Positions 15,699 to 23,903 are shown, counted from the stretch's first letter. The stretch is DNA of 51,981 bases from Paenibacillus sp. oral taxon 786 str. D14 (GCF_000159955.1 NZ_GG695975.1:112895-164875); one strand, 5' to 3'. Notes: a model not told the origin generated them from the letters alone. A program made the numbers and translations.

Positions 15699-15733
15699 GA
15701 ACACTTGTTCTACTAAACTTTTCCTGTTATGAT
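15699..15733 (+). promoter_or_regulatory. sda promoter with an overlapping LexA-like box
   Basis: TTGTTC (15705-15710) and TATGAT (15728-15733) are spaced 17 bp. GAACACTTGTTC (15699-15710) overlaps the -35 and matches the Bacillus SOS-box pattern GAAC-N4-GTTC in its outer arms, with one mismatch in the inner consensus. Dual DnaA and LexA control is suggested, not shown. Confidence 0.6.
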
Positions 15734-15763
15734 GGGGAAAATACTAGAAAGGATGTGTTATCA

Positions 15764-15907
15764 ATGGCGCTGTTAACGGATGAGTTGCTCCTCGAATCCT
15801 ATCAGAAAGCAACCGAACTGCAGTTGGATCGGGAGTTTATCGCACTGCTGTTAGCAGAAATTCGCAAACGCGAATTAGAGCTTACCGCGCCGTCCGTTTT
15901 GCACTAA
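15764..15907 (+). CDS. sda: Sda, sporulation checkpoint inhibitor of histidine kinases
   Basis: The true start is ATG 15764 (RBS AGAAAGGA), not the longer in-frame frame from 15569, which runs through the DnaA-box promoter. The 47-residue product begins MALLTDELLLESYQKATEL and continues QLDREFIALLLAEIRKREL. This aligns residue for residue with the helical hairpin of B. subtilis Sda (46 residues), including DELLxESYxKAxEL and the xFIxLLxxEIxxR second helix. Sda binds the dimerisation domain of sporulation kinases such as KinA and blocks the phosphorelay when replication is active or stalled. The promoter with DnaA boxes supports the assignment. Confidence 0.9.
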   Translation: MALLTDELLLESYQKATELQLDREFIALLLAEIRKRELELTAPSVLH

Positions 15908-15959
15908 TTGTGGACAACCTGGCTTACTTCAATAAGAAGGATATAGTTATCCCCAACCA

Positions 15960-16208
15960 TCAAGGCGCCTGCCAGGCGTTGACATGATAAATATAAGCTT
16001 CATGACAATGCGGACACTGAACGACATGTTCGCAGCCCGAAGGAATACGCGCGGAGATGGCTGAGGTATACTGATCAGCGGATCCGTAGGGGCTGTAAGG
16101 CCCGGCGTAATCTTCTTTTTTTCCAGCATTCTCTAGAATGTGTCCGCAATCGGGGCAGGCGGCGTTTAATGAAGCCAAACCGTTGCATAACGGGCATATA
16201 TATGGCAA
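15960..16208 (-). CDS. zinc-ribbon protein
   Basis: This 82-residue protein has CPLC and CPDCG near the N-terminus and CPHCHEAY near the C-terminus, forming one or two zinc ribbons around a Gly/Ser/Tyr-rich linker. It starts at TTG 16208 with RBS AAAGGAG, which lies inside a long hairpin at 16208-16259. It is downstream of yumC in the same orientation. No specific function was recognised. Confidence 0.65.
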   Translation of the reverse strand: MPYICPLCNGLASLNAACPDCGHILENAGKKEDYAGPYSPYGSADQYTSAISARIPSGCEHVVQCPHCHEAYIYHVNAWQAP

Positions 16209-16259
16209 AGGGTATCTCTCCTTTACGATATGATCTTCCGTAAAGGTAAGATACCCTTT
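16208..16259. terminator. long hairpin between yumC and the zinc-ribbon gene
   Basis: AAGGGTATCT (from 16208) and AGATACCCTT (to 16258) form the base, and CTTTACG/CGTAAAG form an upper stem. On the plus strand T-rich sequence follows. On the minus strand the upper stem contains the AAAGGAG RBS of the zinc-ribbon gene, so the same fold may attenuate its translation. Confidence 0.6.
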
Positions 16260-16300
16260 TGTTTGCTAGAACATGTAAGAACGTGAATAAGCTGCTTAAA

Positions 16301-17299
16301 TTACAGCTTCAAATTACTGCTGTGACCTGGGGACAACTTCGCTTCCGGATCGATATAGACCTTAGCGTTGTTGACCGCTGTCGGTGCTTCGCCGAATCCG
16401 ACCGCAATCAGGTCCAATTTGCCGGGATATGTCGTAATGTCACCGGCCGCAAAAATGCCTGGAATCGAGCTTTCCATCCGGGAATCGACGACAATAGCGT
16501 TGCCTTCAATCTCAAGGCCCCATTCTGCGATCGGTCCGAGCGACGAGACAAATCCGAAGTTGACGATCACGTCGTCCACAACGATCTCTTGAGTCTCCTT
16601 CGTCTTAACGTGCGCCAGCGTGACGCGTTCGATGCGATCGTCACCGTGAAGCTCTGCGATTTCCGTTGGGGTAATGACTTGGACGCGGGAAGCCATCAGC
16701 TTCTCAACGCTGTGCTCATGCGCCCGGAATTTATCGCGGCGGTGAATCAGCGTCACTTGCTCAGCGATCGGCTCAAGCATCAATGCCCAGTCCACAGCGG
16801 AGTCGCCGCCGCCACTAATCAGCACTTTCTTGCCGTGGAAGCGGTTCATGTCGCTAACGAAATAATGCAGGTTCGTTTTCTCGAAACGGGCGGCGTTCTC
16901 CAGATCCAGACGACGAGGCTCAAAGGCGCCGACTCCTGCGGTAATGATGATGGCGCGCGCATAGTGAACACCTTTATCGGTGGTCACCACAAAATGGCGC
17001 TCTTCTTTCTTCTCAATTTGCAGCACCCGTTCCTCCAGACGCACGTCCGGCTCGAAAAGCTTTAATTGTTCATGCAGGTTGTTGATCAGCTCTTGGCCGG
17101 TCACTTTAGGAAAGCCAGCCACGTCGTAAATATATTTCTCAGGGTAAAGGGCAGCAACTTGCCCCCCAAGCTGAGGCATACTTTCAATCAGTTTGACGGA
17201 AGCTTTTCTCATTCCGCCGTAAAATGCAGCAAACATGCCCGCCGGTCCACCACCGACAATCAGAAGATCCGTGAATTCGGCGTTATTTTGGGTTGACAC
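16301..17299 (-). CDS. yumC: ferredoxin--NADP+ reductase, thioredoxin-reductase-like type (YumC)
   Basis: This 332-residue flavoprotein has an N-terminal FAD-binding [14 protein letters not shown] (residues 16-29), then [10 protein letters not shown], a central NADPH-binding [11 protein letters not shown] (about residues 164-174) and a C-terminal FAAGDI. It lacks the CxxC redox pair of thioredoxin reductases, as expected for type II ferredoxin/flavodoxin-NADP reductases. It supplies or uses reduced ferredoxin in the cytosol. The GTG start follows GGAGG. In B. subtilis yumC neighbours yutM (erpA), which agrees with the erpA tail 3.2 kb away. Confidence 0.9.
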   Translation of the reverse strand: MSTQNNAEFTDLLIVGGGPAGMFAAFYGGMRKASVKLIESMPQLGGQVAALYPEKYIYDVAGFPKVTGQELINNLHEQLKLFEPDVRLEERVLQIEKKEERHFVVTTDKGVHYARAIIITAGVGAFEPRRLDLENAARFEKTNLHYFVSDMNRFHGKKVLISGGGDSAVDWALMLEPIAEQVTLIHRRDKFRAHEHSVEKLMASRVQVITPTEIAELHGDDRIERVTLAHVKTKETQEIVVDDVIVNFGFVSSLGPIAEWGLEIEGNAIVVDSRMESSIPGIFAAGDITTYPGKLDLIAVGFGEAPTAVNNAKVYIDPEAKLSPGHSSNLKL

Positions 17300-17740
17300 G
17301 TGTCAAACACCTCCAGATGGTTTCTTTTTCTTTCTGCAACTATAATGTCAATTCTACTTTATTATAATCGTCGTATCCCTAGTTTGGAAAGGCAAGATGA
17401 AAACTGTCGAAAATCTGGAATATAATCCGTTGAAAGTCCTATAATTACGGGTAAAATAAGACTTGATCTTTTAGGCAAAAGCCGATATCATTCAAATGTA
17501 TGCATTCATATTTGTGACGAAAAAAGTACATTTATGATTATACGACAGAAGACTTTTGCTCATCCTACAAATAAGGTTTAAACTAATACTAAAATGTGAC
17601 AAATGTCTCTGGATTGACCTAATGGGATGACTGAAACGGTTTGAGTTGGTATAGACTGGGTTTTTATGTGTTAATTTTCACATTGCGTTTTTGGCTTTAA
17701 TCAAATATAGAGTGCGTAATATTGGAAGGAGAACAATTAC
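17300..17740. other. 441-bp divergent intergenic region
   Basis: No gene is visible. It must hold the promoters for yumC (leftward) and the NADH dehydrogenase (rightward). A palindromic ATGTG-N8-CACAT at 17666-17683 lies 57 bp upstream of the latter. Confidence 0.5.
17666..17683. promoter_or_regulatory. possible Rex-type operator upstream of NADH dehydrogenase
   Basis: ATGTG-TTAATTTT-CACAT is a dyad that resembles a Rex site (TTGTG-N8/9-CACAA). Rex senses NADH/NAD+ and represses ndh in B. subtilis. The outer bases deviate from consensus, so this is a weak call. Confidence 0.3.
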
Positions 17741-18934
17741 ATGAGTACCATACCCAAAATAGTGATTCTTGGTGCGGGTTATGGCGGCATTCTTACCGCG
17801 CAGCGGCTGCAGAAAGAGTTGAATTACAATGAAGCAGACGTTACTCTGGTGAATCGGCACGACTATCACTACTTCACGACGCATCTGCATATGCCGGCTG
17901 CCGGGACGGATTCCATTGAACATACCCGAGTGGCAATATCCAAATTAATTGACGAATTTAAAATCGACCTTGTGAAATCGAATGTACAGGAGATTCGTCT
18001 GGCCGACAAGAAGGTCGTGCTGCAGGACGGAACCCTTTCTTATGATTATCTGGTGATCGCGCTGGGCGGCGAACCGGAATCCTTTGGCATCCCGGGCCTG
18101 ACGGAATATGCGATGACGATCCGCAGTATCAATTCCGTTCGCTTAATTCGCCAGCATATCGAATATCAATTCGCGCTTTACAAAATGGACGAAAGCCGGA
18201 CCGACCGATTGAACTTCGTCGTTGGCGGCGCGGGCTTCAGCGGCATTGAATTCGTTGCCGAGCTGGCTGATCGGATCCCGCAGCTGTGCAAGGAATACGA
18301 CGTTGATCCGAACTTTGTTAACGTGTACAACGTTGAAGCTGCACCAACGGTTCTGCCAGGCTTCGATCCGGAGCTGGTCGAATACGCGATGGACGTGCTG
18401 AAGAAGAAGGGCGTACAGTTCAAGATTGGCGTAGCGATCAAGGAATGCACGCCGGATGGTGTTATCTTGGCCACCGGAGAGGAAATTAAGTCGCAAACCG
18501 TCATTTGGACAGGCGGCATCCGTGGCAACCGTCTTATCGAAGCGGCAGGCTTCGAGACAGCGCGCGGTCGCGTGAAGGTCGACGATTATTTGCGGGCACC
18601 TGGCCATGATAACGTCTTTATCATCGGGGACAATTCGCTGATGTTTAATCCGGAAGGGCGTCCATACCCACCTACGGCGCAAATTGCCATGCAGCAAGGG
18701 GTGACCTGTGCGCAAAACGTGGTGGCGGCCATTCGCGGCAAAGAGCTCAAGAAATTTGTGTTCAGCAATAAAGGAACCGTGGCTTCGCTGGGCAAAGGGG
18801 AAGCCATCGCCAGCGCGTTTGGCAAGAAATATAAAGGTTGGGTTGCTGCCCAATTAAAGAAGCTGGTGGATATGCGTTACCTGTTCATTATCGGTGGGAT
18901 TCCGCTGGTGTTGAAGAAAGGAAGATTCTTCTAA
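17741..18934 (+). CDS. type II NADH dehydrogenase (NDH-2)
   Basis: This 397-residue flavoprotein has the FAD-binding ILGAGYGGILTAQRL at residues 8-22 and a second Rossmann motif NFVVGGAGFSGIEFVAELA at about 153-171 for NADH. A TGGIRGN segment and a C-terminal FIIGDNSL follow, the last binding FAD. The C-terminal basic helices (FLIIGGIPLVLKKGRFF-like end) attach such enzymes to the membrane. It transfers electrons from NADH to menaquinone without proton pumping. It corresponds to the YumB/Ndh group that neighbours yumC in Bacillus. RBS is AAGGAGA; the downstream gene begins 1 bp after its stop. Confidence 0.88.
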   Translation: MSTIPKIVILGAGYGGILTAQRLQKELNYNEADVTLVNRHDYHYFTTHLHMPAAGTDSIEHTRVAISKLIDEFKIDLVKSNVQEIRLADKKVVLQDGTLSYDYLVIALGGEPESFGIPGLTEYAMTIRSINSVRLIRQHIEYQFALYKMDESRTDRLNFVVGGAGFSGIEFVAELADRIPQLCKEYDVDPNFVNVYNVEAAPTVLPGFDPELVEYAMDVLKKKGVQFKIGVAIKECTPDGVILATGEEIKSQTVIWTGGIRGNRLIEAAGFETARGRVKVDDYLRAPGHDNVFIIGDNSLMFNPEGRPYPPTAQIAMQQGVTCAQNVVAAIRGKELKKFVFSNKGTVASLGKGEAIASAFGKKYKGWVAAQLKKLVDMRYLFIIGGIPLVLKKGRFF

Positions 18935-18935
18935 G

Positions 18936-19187
18936 ATGCGTCACTGCAGCGTACAGGTTCGGGGGCTGTTGACGCGGGACGAGCTGGATCGCTATAACGC
19001 CTTGATGGAAGTGGGATCTTACCTGGAATCGCAGCAGCGTTACGATTTGGCTTATACGGTGCAGAAGGAAGTGGACCTTCTGATCCAGCCGGCCATCGAA
19101 CGGCTGAAGGAGAAGAGCCGCGAACGCGACCGGGCGACCGCGGAGTTCCTGAAGTCGCTGGAGGCAGAGGCCGAAAGGGAAGATTAA
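18936..19187 (+). CDS. hypothetical protein co-transcribed with NDH-2
   Basis: This 83-residue protein starts 1 bp after the NADH dehydrogenase stop, so translation is probably coupled. It is highly charged and helical, with a long Glu/Arg/Lys coiled-coil-like C-terminal half (EKSRERDRATAEFLKSLEAE). No family was recognised. A strong terminator follows. Confidence 0.6.
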   Translation: MRHCSVQVRGLLTRDELDRYNALMEVGSYLESQQRYDLAYTVQKEVDLLIQPAIERLKEKSRERDRATAEFLKSLEAEAERED

Positions 19188-19195
19188 ACGAACAA

Positions 19196-19233
19196 AAGGG
19201 TGTGCCGCCCGAGGCTGGCACACCCTTCTTTTT
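19196..19233 (+). terminator. intrinsic terminator of the NDH-2 operon
   Basis: AAGGGTGTGCC and GGCACACCCTT pair around a GCCCGAGGCT-like loop and are followed by a T-rich run. The structure begins 9 bp beyond the stop of the 18936 gene. Confidence 0.85.
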
Positions 19234-19357
19234 TAAGATATCAGAAAGTATAAACTTCGGAGCTTCCGCTTCCTGATATCACAAGAAAAACTACCGCTAA
19301 CCGCGGTCTGTCTTCCTAGAATATACGTCGATAGACGTTTTTCTTATCTATATGGAA

Positions 19358-20104
19358 TTACACTTTCAACATCTCGTCCAAACGCTCTGCATTCAGCAGA
19401 TTGCCGACGTAAAAGGCACCAAACTCGCCAAAACGTGCGCTGACCTCGTCAAACCGCATTTCATAGACCAGCTTCTTGAATTGCAAGGCATCGTCGGCGA
19501 ACAGGGTAACGCCCCATTCCCAATCGTCGAGGCCTACGGAACCAGTGATGATCTGCTTCACTTTACCTGCATAGCTGCGGCCGATCAGGCCATGGCTGCG
19601 CATCATTTCGCGGCGCTCTTCCATCGTCAGCATGTACCAGTTGTCGGTGAGATCGCGCTTTTTGTTCATTGGATAGAAGCAGATATGGTTGGTCTTCGGC
19701 AGGATCGGCTGCAAACGGGCCATCACTTCCGGATTCGCCTTCGGGTCACCGCCGCCGGATGCGAGATAATTGCTAAGTTCTACGACGCTGACGTAGGAGT
19801 ATGCTTTGGTTGTATATTCAGCAAAGGTTGTTTTGTTGAAGGCCGTCTCCAGGGCGTTCAGCTCTTCCAGGCTTTCGCGCAGGTGCATGAACACGAGATC
19901 GGCTTTCTGTCCGACGATCGAATACACCGCGGTGCTGCCGGTTTTGGATTCCTCCATCAATTCCCATTCTTTCAGGAACGTATGCAGCTCCTCCAGGGCT
20001 CCGGCGCGTTCTTCGTCATCCGCCGCTTTCCAGGCGGTCCAATCGATGGTGCGGAAATCGTGAAGCGCATACCAACCTTCTAAGGTTAGGGTAGCTTCGT
20101 TCAT
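19358..20104 (-). CDS. hemQ: coproheme decarboxylase HemQ
   Basis: This 248-residue protein is of the chlorite-dismutase-like fold used by Gram-positive bacteria for the last step of coproporphyrin-dependent haem synthesis. Family landmarks visible are [10 protein letters not shown] at the N-terminus, [13 protein letters not shown] with the catalytic-type tyrosine (about residue 147), [20 protein letters not shown], and [14 protein letters not shown] with the proximal histidine (about residue 172). The length is normal. RBS on the minus strand is AGGAGTG. It is monocistronic. Confidence 0.92.
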   Translation of the reverse strand: MNEATLTLEGWYALHDFRTIDWTAWKAADDEERAGALEELHTFLKEWELMEESKTGSTAVYSIVGQKADLVFMHLRESLEELNALETAFNKTTFAEYTTKAYSYVSVVELSNYLASGGGDPKANPEVMARLQPILPKTNHICFYPMNKKRDLTDNWYMLTMEERREMMRSHGLIGRSYAGKVKQIITGSVGLDDWEWGVTLFADDALQFKKLVYEMRFDEVSARFGEFGAFYVGNLLNAERLDEMLKV

Positions 20105-20318
20105 GTATAATCACTCCTAGATTCAATCTGATCCTCATTTACGAATTGCCAATACGTATCTTATTGTATCGCAAGGAGCCTAGACGGGGCAAATCGATTC
20201 ACTCCATTTTCATGTAAAGTTCATTGCTTCGTTACATAATATCTAGTAAACTAACTACTAGCTTGATTTAGTGTGATGAATGTTATAGTTACCTCTAAGA
20301 AGGGTGGGGGAGCGATCG

Positions 20319-20612
20319 ATGGGCTGGCTCATCGTACTGGTGCTGATGGTTCTCTTCTTCGTGATGATGTTCGGCATCGGTTTCATTTTGAATATGTTAA
20401 TGAAAACAACCTGGTTTCCGGCATACGTCTTTATCATCGTGATTTTGCCCATTGTGGTCTATACGCTGTGGGACCATGAACAGAGCTTTGGGACCTATCT
20501 CGCATCGTTCCGGCTGGTCGATTATTTGACGGCGTTCGCCGGGCTGTGCGGGGCGATCCTAAGCGGATGGACGATCCGAAAACTGCGGTTGGGCGGGTAC
20601 AAAATGTTTTAA
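20319..20612 (+). CDS. yuiB: YuiB-like membrane protein
   Basis: I chose ATG 20319 with the purine-rich RBS GTGGGGGAG; the in-frame GTG 20304 lies inside it. The 97-residue product has three hydrophobic segments (residues 3-28 with FFVMMFGIGFILNML, 33-52, and 68-85) and a conserved GIGFILNMLMKTTWFP motif of the YuiB family. In B. subtilis yuiB lies near yumB/yumC, so synteny supports the call. The function is unknown. Confidence 0.75.
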   Translation: MGWLIVLVLMVLFFVMMFGIGFILNMLMKTTWFPAYVFIIVILPIVVYTLWDHEQSFGTYLASFRLVDYLTAFAGLCGAILSGWTIRKLRLGGYKMF

Positions 20613-20661
20613 AAAAAGCGCGAGTACCGTCGGGGGATAACCCTGAGGTCTCGCGCTTTTT
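20613..20661. terminator. bidirectional terminator between yuiB and sinR
   Basis: AAAAAGCGCGAG and CTCGCGCTTTTT form a 12-bp perfect outer stem with A- and T-rich flanks on both sides. It serves yuiB (rightward) and sinR (leftward). Confidence 0.85.
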
Positions 20662-20688
20662 CTGTGTGTACTTTTTCTCTGTGTACCG

Positions 20689-21024
20689 TTATTCCTGCTG
20701 GCCTCGCTTCCATTTCTGATATTCAAGGAATTCCTTAAATTCCTTCTTGCTGACGCCCGAAGTCATAGCTTCCTGCACCAACTCCGACCATTCCGGATCA
20801 AGTAATTCCGGTGCGGGGCGGTCGCCATACAATAGCAGGTTGATCGAGACGTTAAGAGCGTCGGCTATCTTCTCAATGAAGGAAATAGAGGGATTCGATT
20901 GAATATTGCGCTCAACGTTGCTGAGATAGGATTTTGCCACATCTGCCTTCTCCGCCAGCTCGGACAAGGAGTACCCTCGGTCCTGCCGAAGTTTCTGAAT
21001 ACGCTCGCCAATATGTTCTGCCAT
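20689..21024 (-). CDS. sinR: SinR, master repressor of biofilm matrix genes
   Basis: This protein has 111 residues, the same length as B. subtilis SinR. The N-terminal HTH (GERIQKLRQDRGYSLSELAE, then KADVAKSYLSNVERNIQSNP, then SISFIEKIADALNVS) and the C-terminal SinI/SinR interaction domain (DPEWSELVQEAMTSGVSKKE, then FKEFLEYQKWKRGQQ) both match SinR closely. SinR binds GTTCTYT-type operators and represses the tapA-sipW-tasA genes. Here it follows a TasA gene in the same direction but has its own promoter. Its antagonist SinI is not adjacent as in Bacillus; a SinI-type gene lies 3.3 kb away at 24305. Confidence 0.93.
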   Translation of the reverse strand: MAEHIGERIQKLRQDRGYSLSELAEKADVAKSYLSNVERNIQSNPSISFIEKIADALNVSINLLLYGDRPAPELLDPEWSELVQEAMTSGVSKKEFKEFLEYQKWKRGQQE

Positions 21025-21061
21025 GTAGCCGTCGCCCTTCTATCAGAAATAATTTGATGTC

Positions 21062-21090
21062 ATTATATCAGAATAACCGGGATCGGACAA
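21062..21090 (-). promoter_or_regulatory. sinR sigma-A promoter
   Basis: On the minus strand TTGTCC (21090-21085) and TATAAT (21067-21062) are separated by 17 bp, 38 bp upstream of the sinR start codon. It makes sinR independent of the upstream tasA transcript, which ends at its own terminator. Confidence 0.75.
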
Positions 21091-21120
21091 AGGTGTTAAG
21101 TCGGAAATTCAACCAAACAA

Positions 21121-21156
21121 AGAACACCTTAGTCCCAGATCGGGGTAAGGTGTTCT
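21121..21156 (-). terminator. terminator after tasA
   Basis: AGAACACCTT (21121-21130) pairs perfectly with AAGGTGTTCT (21147-21156), with GTCCC/GGGG extension inside. TTTGTTT follows on the minus strand. It lies 17 bp past the tasA stop. Confidence 0.8.
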
Positions 21157-21172
21157 GCTTAAATTTCTCAAA

Positions 21173-21760
21173 TTATCTAATTTGACCGTCGCCTTGTTTC
21201 GCTTCAAACGTCCAAGTCAGGTTCAGCGTGTCGCCTTGGAATTGGTTTTGGTCTTGACCGTTGTCCACGAATTCAAAAGCAACGGCCAACGTGTCGGTAG
21301 TGCCGGCTCTTAAGCCGCTGCGCTCGCCGAGGAAGAAGCCTCTTTCAACGGCGTCCGGTGTTTGATTTTGCAGGTCATAGAGCGTAGTTTCCCAAATGAC
21401 GTCATTCAGCTTGTCGATATTGTTCAGGAATTTTACCTTAATATGTTTACCAAAATCGTCCGTGTTGTCTGGAGCGTCGGCTTTATTCGTCACCGTGTAG
21501 CTCGTTTTCAACAGAACTTCTTTAATGTCAAGCGTTCCGTCATTTTTGAGCTTGAACGTACGAGGAATCGTGTCACCTGGTTTCAAGTTGTTAAGATTTA
21601 CAATCGCTGTTGGATCAGCGTTGATATCCAATGTACCTGCGGCGAACGTCCCAGTCGTTTCGACCGTATCGCTAAAGTAAGCGAACGTTCCTCCGCCGAT
21701 CAATGTCAAACCGAGTGCTGCAGTTGCTACCCCAAAACCTAATGTCTTTTTGATACCCAT
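21173..21760 (-). CDS. tasA: TasA/CalY (camelysin) family matrix fibre protein
   Basis: This 195-residue secreted protein has a basic start (MGIKKTLG), a hydrophobic core (residues 8-28) and the SipW-type cleavage context GTFAYFSDTVETTGTFAAGT, which is diagnostic of the TasA/CalY family. A beta-sandwich follows with NLKPGDTIPRTFKLKNDGTL, the conserved camelysin motif. TasA forms amyloid-like matrix fibres outside the cell. It is shorter than B. subtilis TasA (261 residues) and closer to CalY. It lies after sipW with a 113-bp gap containing a 20-bp palindrome, and ends in its own terminator. Confidence 0.9.
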   Translation of the reverse strand: MGIKKTLGFGVATAALGLTLIGGGTFAYFSDTVETTGTFAAGTLDINADPTAIVNLNNLKPGDTIPRTFKLKNDGTLDIKEVLLKTSYTVTNKADAPDNTDDFGKHIKVKFLNNIDKLNDVIWETTLYDLQNQTPDAVERGFFLGERSGLRAGTTDTLAVAFEFVDNGQDQNQFQGDTLNLTWTFEAKQGDGQIR

Positions 21761-21805
21761 TCCTGAATTCCTCCCTGATCTTAAATAAATTTTTTATATA
21801 TAGCA

Positions 21806-21825
21806 TCCTTATGTATACATAAGGA
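21806..21825. promoter_or_regulatory. perfect 20-bp palindrome between sipW and tasA
   Basis: TCCTTATGTATACATAAGGA is fully self-complementary. It lies 46 bp upstream of the tasA start and has no T-tract on the minus strand, so it is more likely an operator or an mRNA-processing/stability hairpin that sets tasA expression apart from sipW. Confidence 0.45.
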
Positions 21826-21873
21826 GAACAACCAAATCATTAGTGCTGAGCTTAGGATGATGCGTCAATGACG

Positions 21874-22467
21874 TCAGGGTGCTTGGTGTCCGATTGCGAT
21901 TGATTCGCTTTCCGGTTTTTTTTCTTCCAGACTGGCGATGGCTTTCCACAGCGTAACCACCGCGTACAGGAACAAGAGGATCCCTGGGATGATCAACAGG
22001 GTGACATTCCCCGTCTTCGTTCCAGCGAAGCTTAAGAAATAGCCCACGTACGGAACGTTAAATCCGGTATAGACGCCGGTCACATTCGCGGGGTGCACCA
22101 ATTCCGAATCGGCGGCATCGTTATTATCGCCTTTCGTCCGGTACAGCACCTGGCCGTTTTGTTCGTCCTGTGTCACCTCGATGATGCGGTGGGTAATCAG
22201 CTTGTTATCGCCTGACCGGAAGGTGATGACGTCGCCGACGTTGAAACGGGTCATATCGCCGCCCGGCTTAATGGCCGCAACGGAACCGGTAGGGATGGAA
22301 GGCTCCATCGAGCCGGACAAGACCGTTTTCAACTGATAGCCGTAGAAGTTCGGTTCGCTGCCGGAAATCTTTGAGAGGACCACCGAGCCTGCCACGGTAA
22401 AAAAGGCAACCGCCATCAGGAACGTCAGCGCGTTTCCTAACCATTTACGAATACGCATGTTATTCAC
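21874..22467 (-). CDS. sipW: SipW, ER-type signal peptidase I
   Basis: This 197-residue membrane protease has an N-terminal membrane helix (residues 13-33), then LKTVLSGSMEPSIPTGSVAA carrying the nucleophile Ser in SGSMEP, then GDVITFRSGDNKLITHRIIE with the catalytic His of ER-type (archaeal/eukaryal-like) signal peptidases, and RTKGDNNDAADSELV with conserved Asp. A C-terminal membrane helix follows (about residues 155-178). SipW processes TasA and TapA precursors. It overlaps the upstream TapA-like gene by 8 bp. Confidence 0.92.
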   Translation of the reverse strand: MNNMRIRKWLGNALTFLMAVAFFTVAGSVVLSKISGSEPNFYGYQLKTVLSGSMEPSIPTGSVAAIKPGGDMTRFNVGDVITFRSGDNKLITHRIIEVTQDEQNGQVLYRTKGDNNDAADSELVHPANVTGVYTGFNVPYVGYFLSFAGTKTGNVTLLIIPGILLFLYAVVTLWKAIASLEEKKPESESIAIGHQAP

Positions 22468-23719
22468 CTACTTCTGAAGGAATCGCGTCCTCATTCTCGT
22501 CATCGTCATCCTCTTCATCCCCGTCGTCGTTCAAATCGATGGGCAGTTCATCCTCCGGTTTCGTCAGGATAAGACTGTCCAATGGATTTGGCTGCTCGGG
22601 GGGCAGCAGAGGTTCTAGCCCCGGTGTGCCGCTGCTAGCCGGCGCATCCGGCGGAAGGGTTGCAGATTCATCCTCTGCAACACCATCTTCTTCTGCAGGA
22701 GGTTGGACTGCTCCATCACCGGAATCGCCCACCGTCGGAGGGGGTTCTTCCTCCAACTGCTTTAATCGTTCCAGCTCCGCCAGCCGCTGTGCTTCCGCTT
22801 CTGCCAACAGTTGAGCCCGCTGCGCTTCGAGACTGGAAATCTCGGCAGTTAAGCCTGCGATTGCCGATTCCAGAGAAGCATGTACGCTCTCAAAGTACGT
22901 GCGCTCTTCGCCGGCGACCGGATTGCTGAAGGCACTTAAATCATCGGCCGACCGGGACGAAAACGGGCTGGCAAAAGCGATAGCAACAAAGCCGTTGGTC
23001 GAGAGGCTAAACTCAGATTGATGGACGGAGCGCAGGTAGCTTAAGATCTCCTGTAACGTCCCGCGAAGCGGGCCGGATAGCAAACCGCTGCCCTTCAGGA
23101 GATCCGCAATCCGGTCAAGCACCGTAGTTTGCGTGAGCTCGGCACAATTCGGCTCCAGGCCGTTTAATGAAGTCAGTAGCCCTTGAATCACGGCGGTCGC
23201 TGCCGTGATTTCCTGCACCAGCTCTTGCCAAGTGGACTGATTCAGCGCCAGTTGCTGCTGCAGCTGCTGGATTGTGGCGTTCAGCTCGCTAATCCGTGCC
23301 GATAAGCCTTCGGCTGCGTCCAGCTGCAGGCTTGCGGAGAAATCTGCGGAACCTTCCGAGCTGACCGGTCCGTCGCCGCTGGAGTACACCGCATCGGTTG
23401 AAGACGGGGGCAGCGGAAGACTGGTGGCCGGATCACTCGCATTCGGAAGAGCCGGAGACGAGATCGGAGTTGTTGTATCTATCGAAGCGCGGATTAGGCT
23501 TGCTCCGATAAGTCTTCCTTTTAAGGAAGCAGCCCGATCCAGATGCTCGGCCAAAAGCGCAAGCTGGCTTTCGATCTGGCTCGGAAATACTCGGCACGCA
23601 TTGATTTCCGTGTTATCTTCGCGTGTGCTGGTGAATTCGCCGAAGGTTGTGCCAACCTGCTGAGAAGTCCACAAGAGCAGAGTTGAGAGAATTAATCCGG
23701 ACTGCAGCGATTTGACCAT
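22460..23719 (-). CDS. TapA-like secreted matrix-assembly protein
   Basis: This 419-residue protein (from ATG 23719) has a short hydrophobic leader and a SipW-type cleavage region VGTTFGEFTSTREDNTEINA followed by CRVFPSQI. It occupies the tapA position, overlapping sipW. The rest is unusual: a Ser/Pro-rich linker, coiled-coil segments (RISELNATIQQLQQQLALNQ near residue 140, and a Glu/Ala-rich helix near residue 310), a Pro/Glu-rich stretch and an extremely acidic tail (DGDEEDDDDENED). B. subtilis TapA (253 residues) also ends in an acidic tail, but homology in the body is not visible. A better RBS, GAAAGGAG, points to a non-ATG start 21 codons upstream (ATT 23782 or CTG 23779), which would add the basic n-region RKLRKKRKKQN. 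Confidence 0.65.
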   Translation of the reverse strand: MVKSLQSGLILSTLLLWTSQQVGTTFGEFTSTREDNTEINACRVFPSQIESQLALLAEHLDRAASLKGRLIGASLIRASIDTTTPISSPALPNASDPATSLPLPPSSTDAVYSSGDGPVSSEGSADFSASLQLDAAEGLSARISELNATIQQLQQQLALNQSTWQELVQEITAATAVIQGLLTSLNGLEPNCAELTQTTVLDRIADLLKGSGLLSGPLRGTLQEILSYLRSVHQSEFSLSTNGFVAIAFASPFSSRSADDLSAFSNPVAGEERTYFESVHASLESAIAGLTAEISSLEAQRAQLLAEAEAQRLAELERLKQLEEEPPPTVGDSGDGAVQPPAEEDGVAEDESATLPPDAPASSGTPGLEPLLPPEQPNPLDSLILTKPEDELPIDLNDDGDEEDDDDENEDAIPSEVGE

Positions 23720-23823
23720 GTTTTGCTTCTTCCGTTTTTTGCGTAGTTTACGTATTACTTCAGCTCGGGATCTTCGCAGAATAGTCGCTCCTTTCTAGGT
23801 ATGGTCCGTTCTGTTCGTTAATA

Positions 23824-23841
23824 TGTTCGTTATTAAGAACA
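23824..23841. promoter_or_regulatory. SinR-type operator A
   Basis: TGTTC-GTTATTAA-GAACA is an inverted repeat of the SinR core GTTC. It lies about 105 bp upstream of the ATG of the TapA-like gene. Confidence 0.55.
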
Positions 23842-23903
23842 AACACCGTGATTTGAATATACCTGAAATGGTTAACGTTAGGAAAGGCGTAAATCCAGTG
23901 ATT

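Noticed and set aside
15569..15763. Longer 112-codon version of sda
   Set aside because: The extension runs through the DnaA boxes and promoter. The 47-residue form aligns end to end with Sda.
16259..17065. A 268-codon plus-strand frame across yumC
   Set aside because: It is the complement of the clear YumC reading frame and has no RBS or domain.
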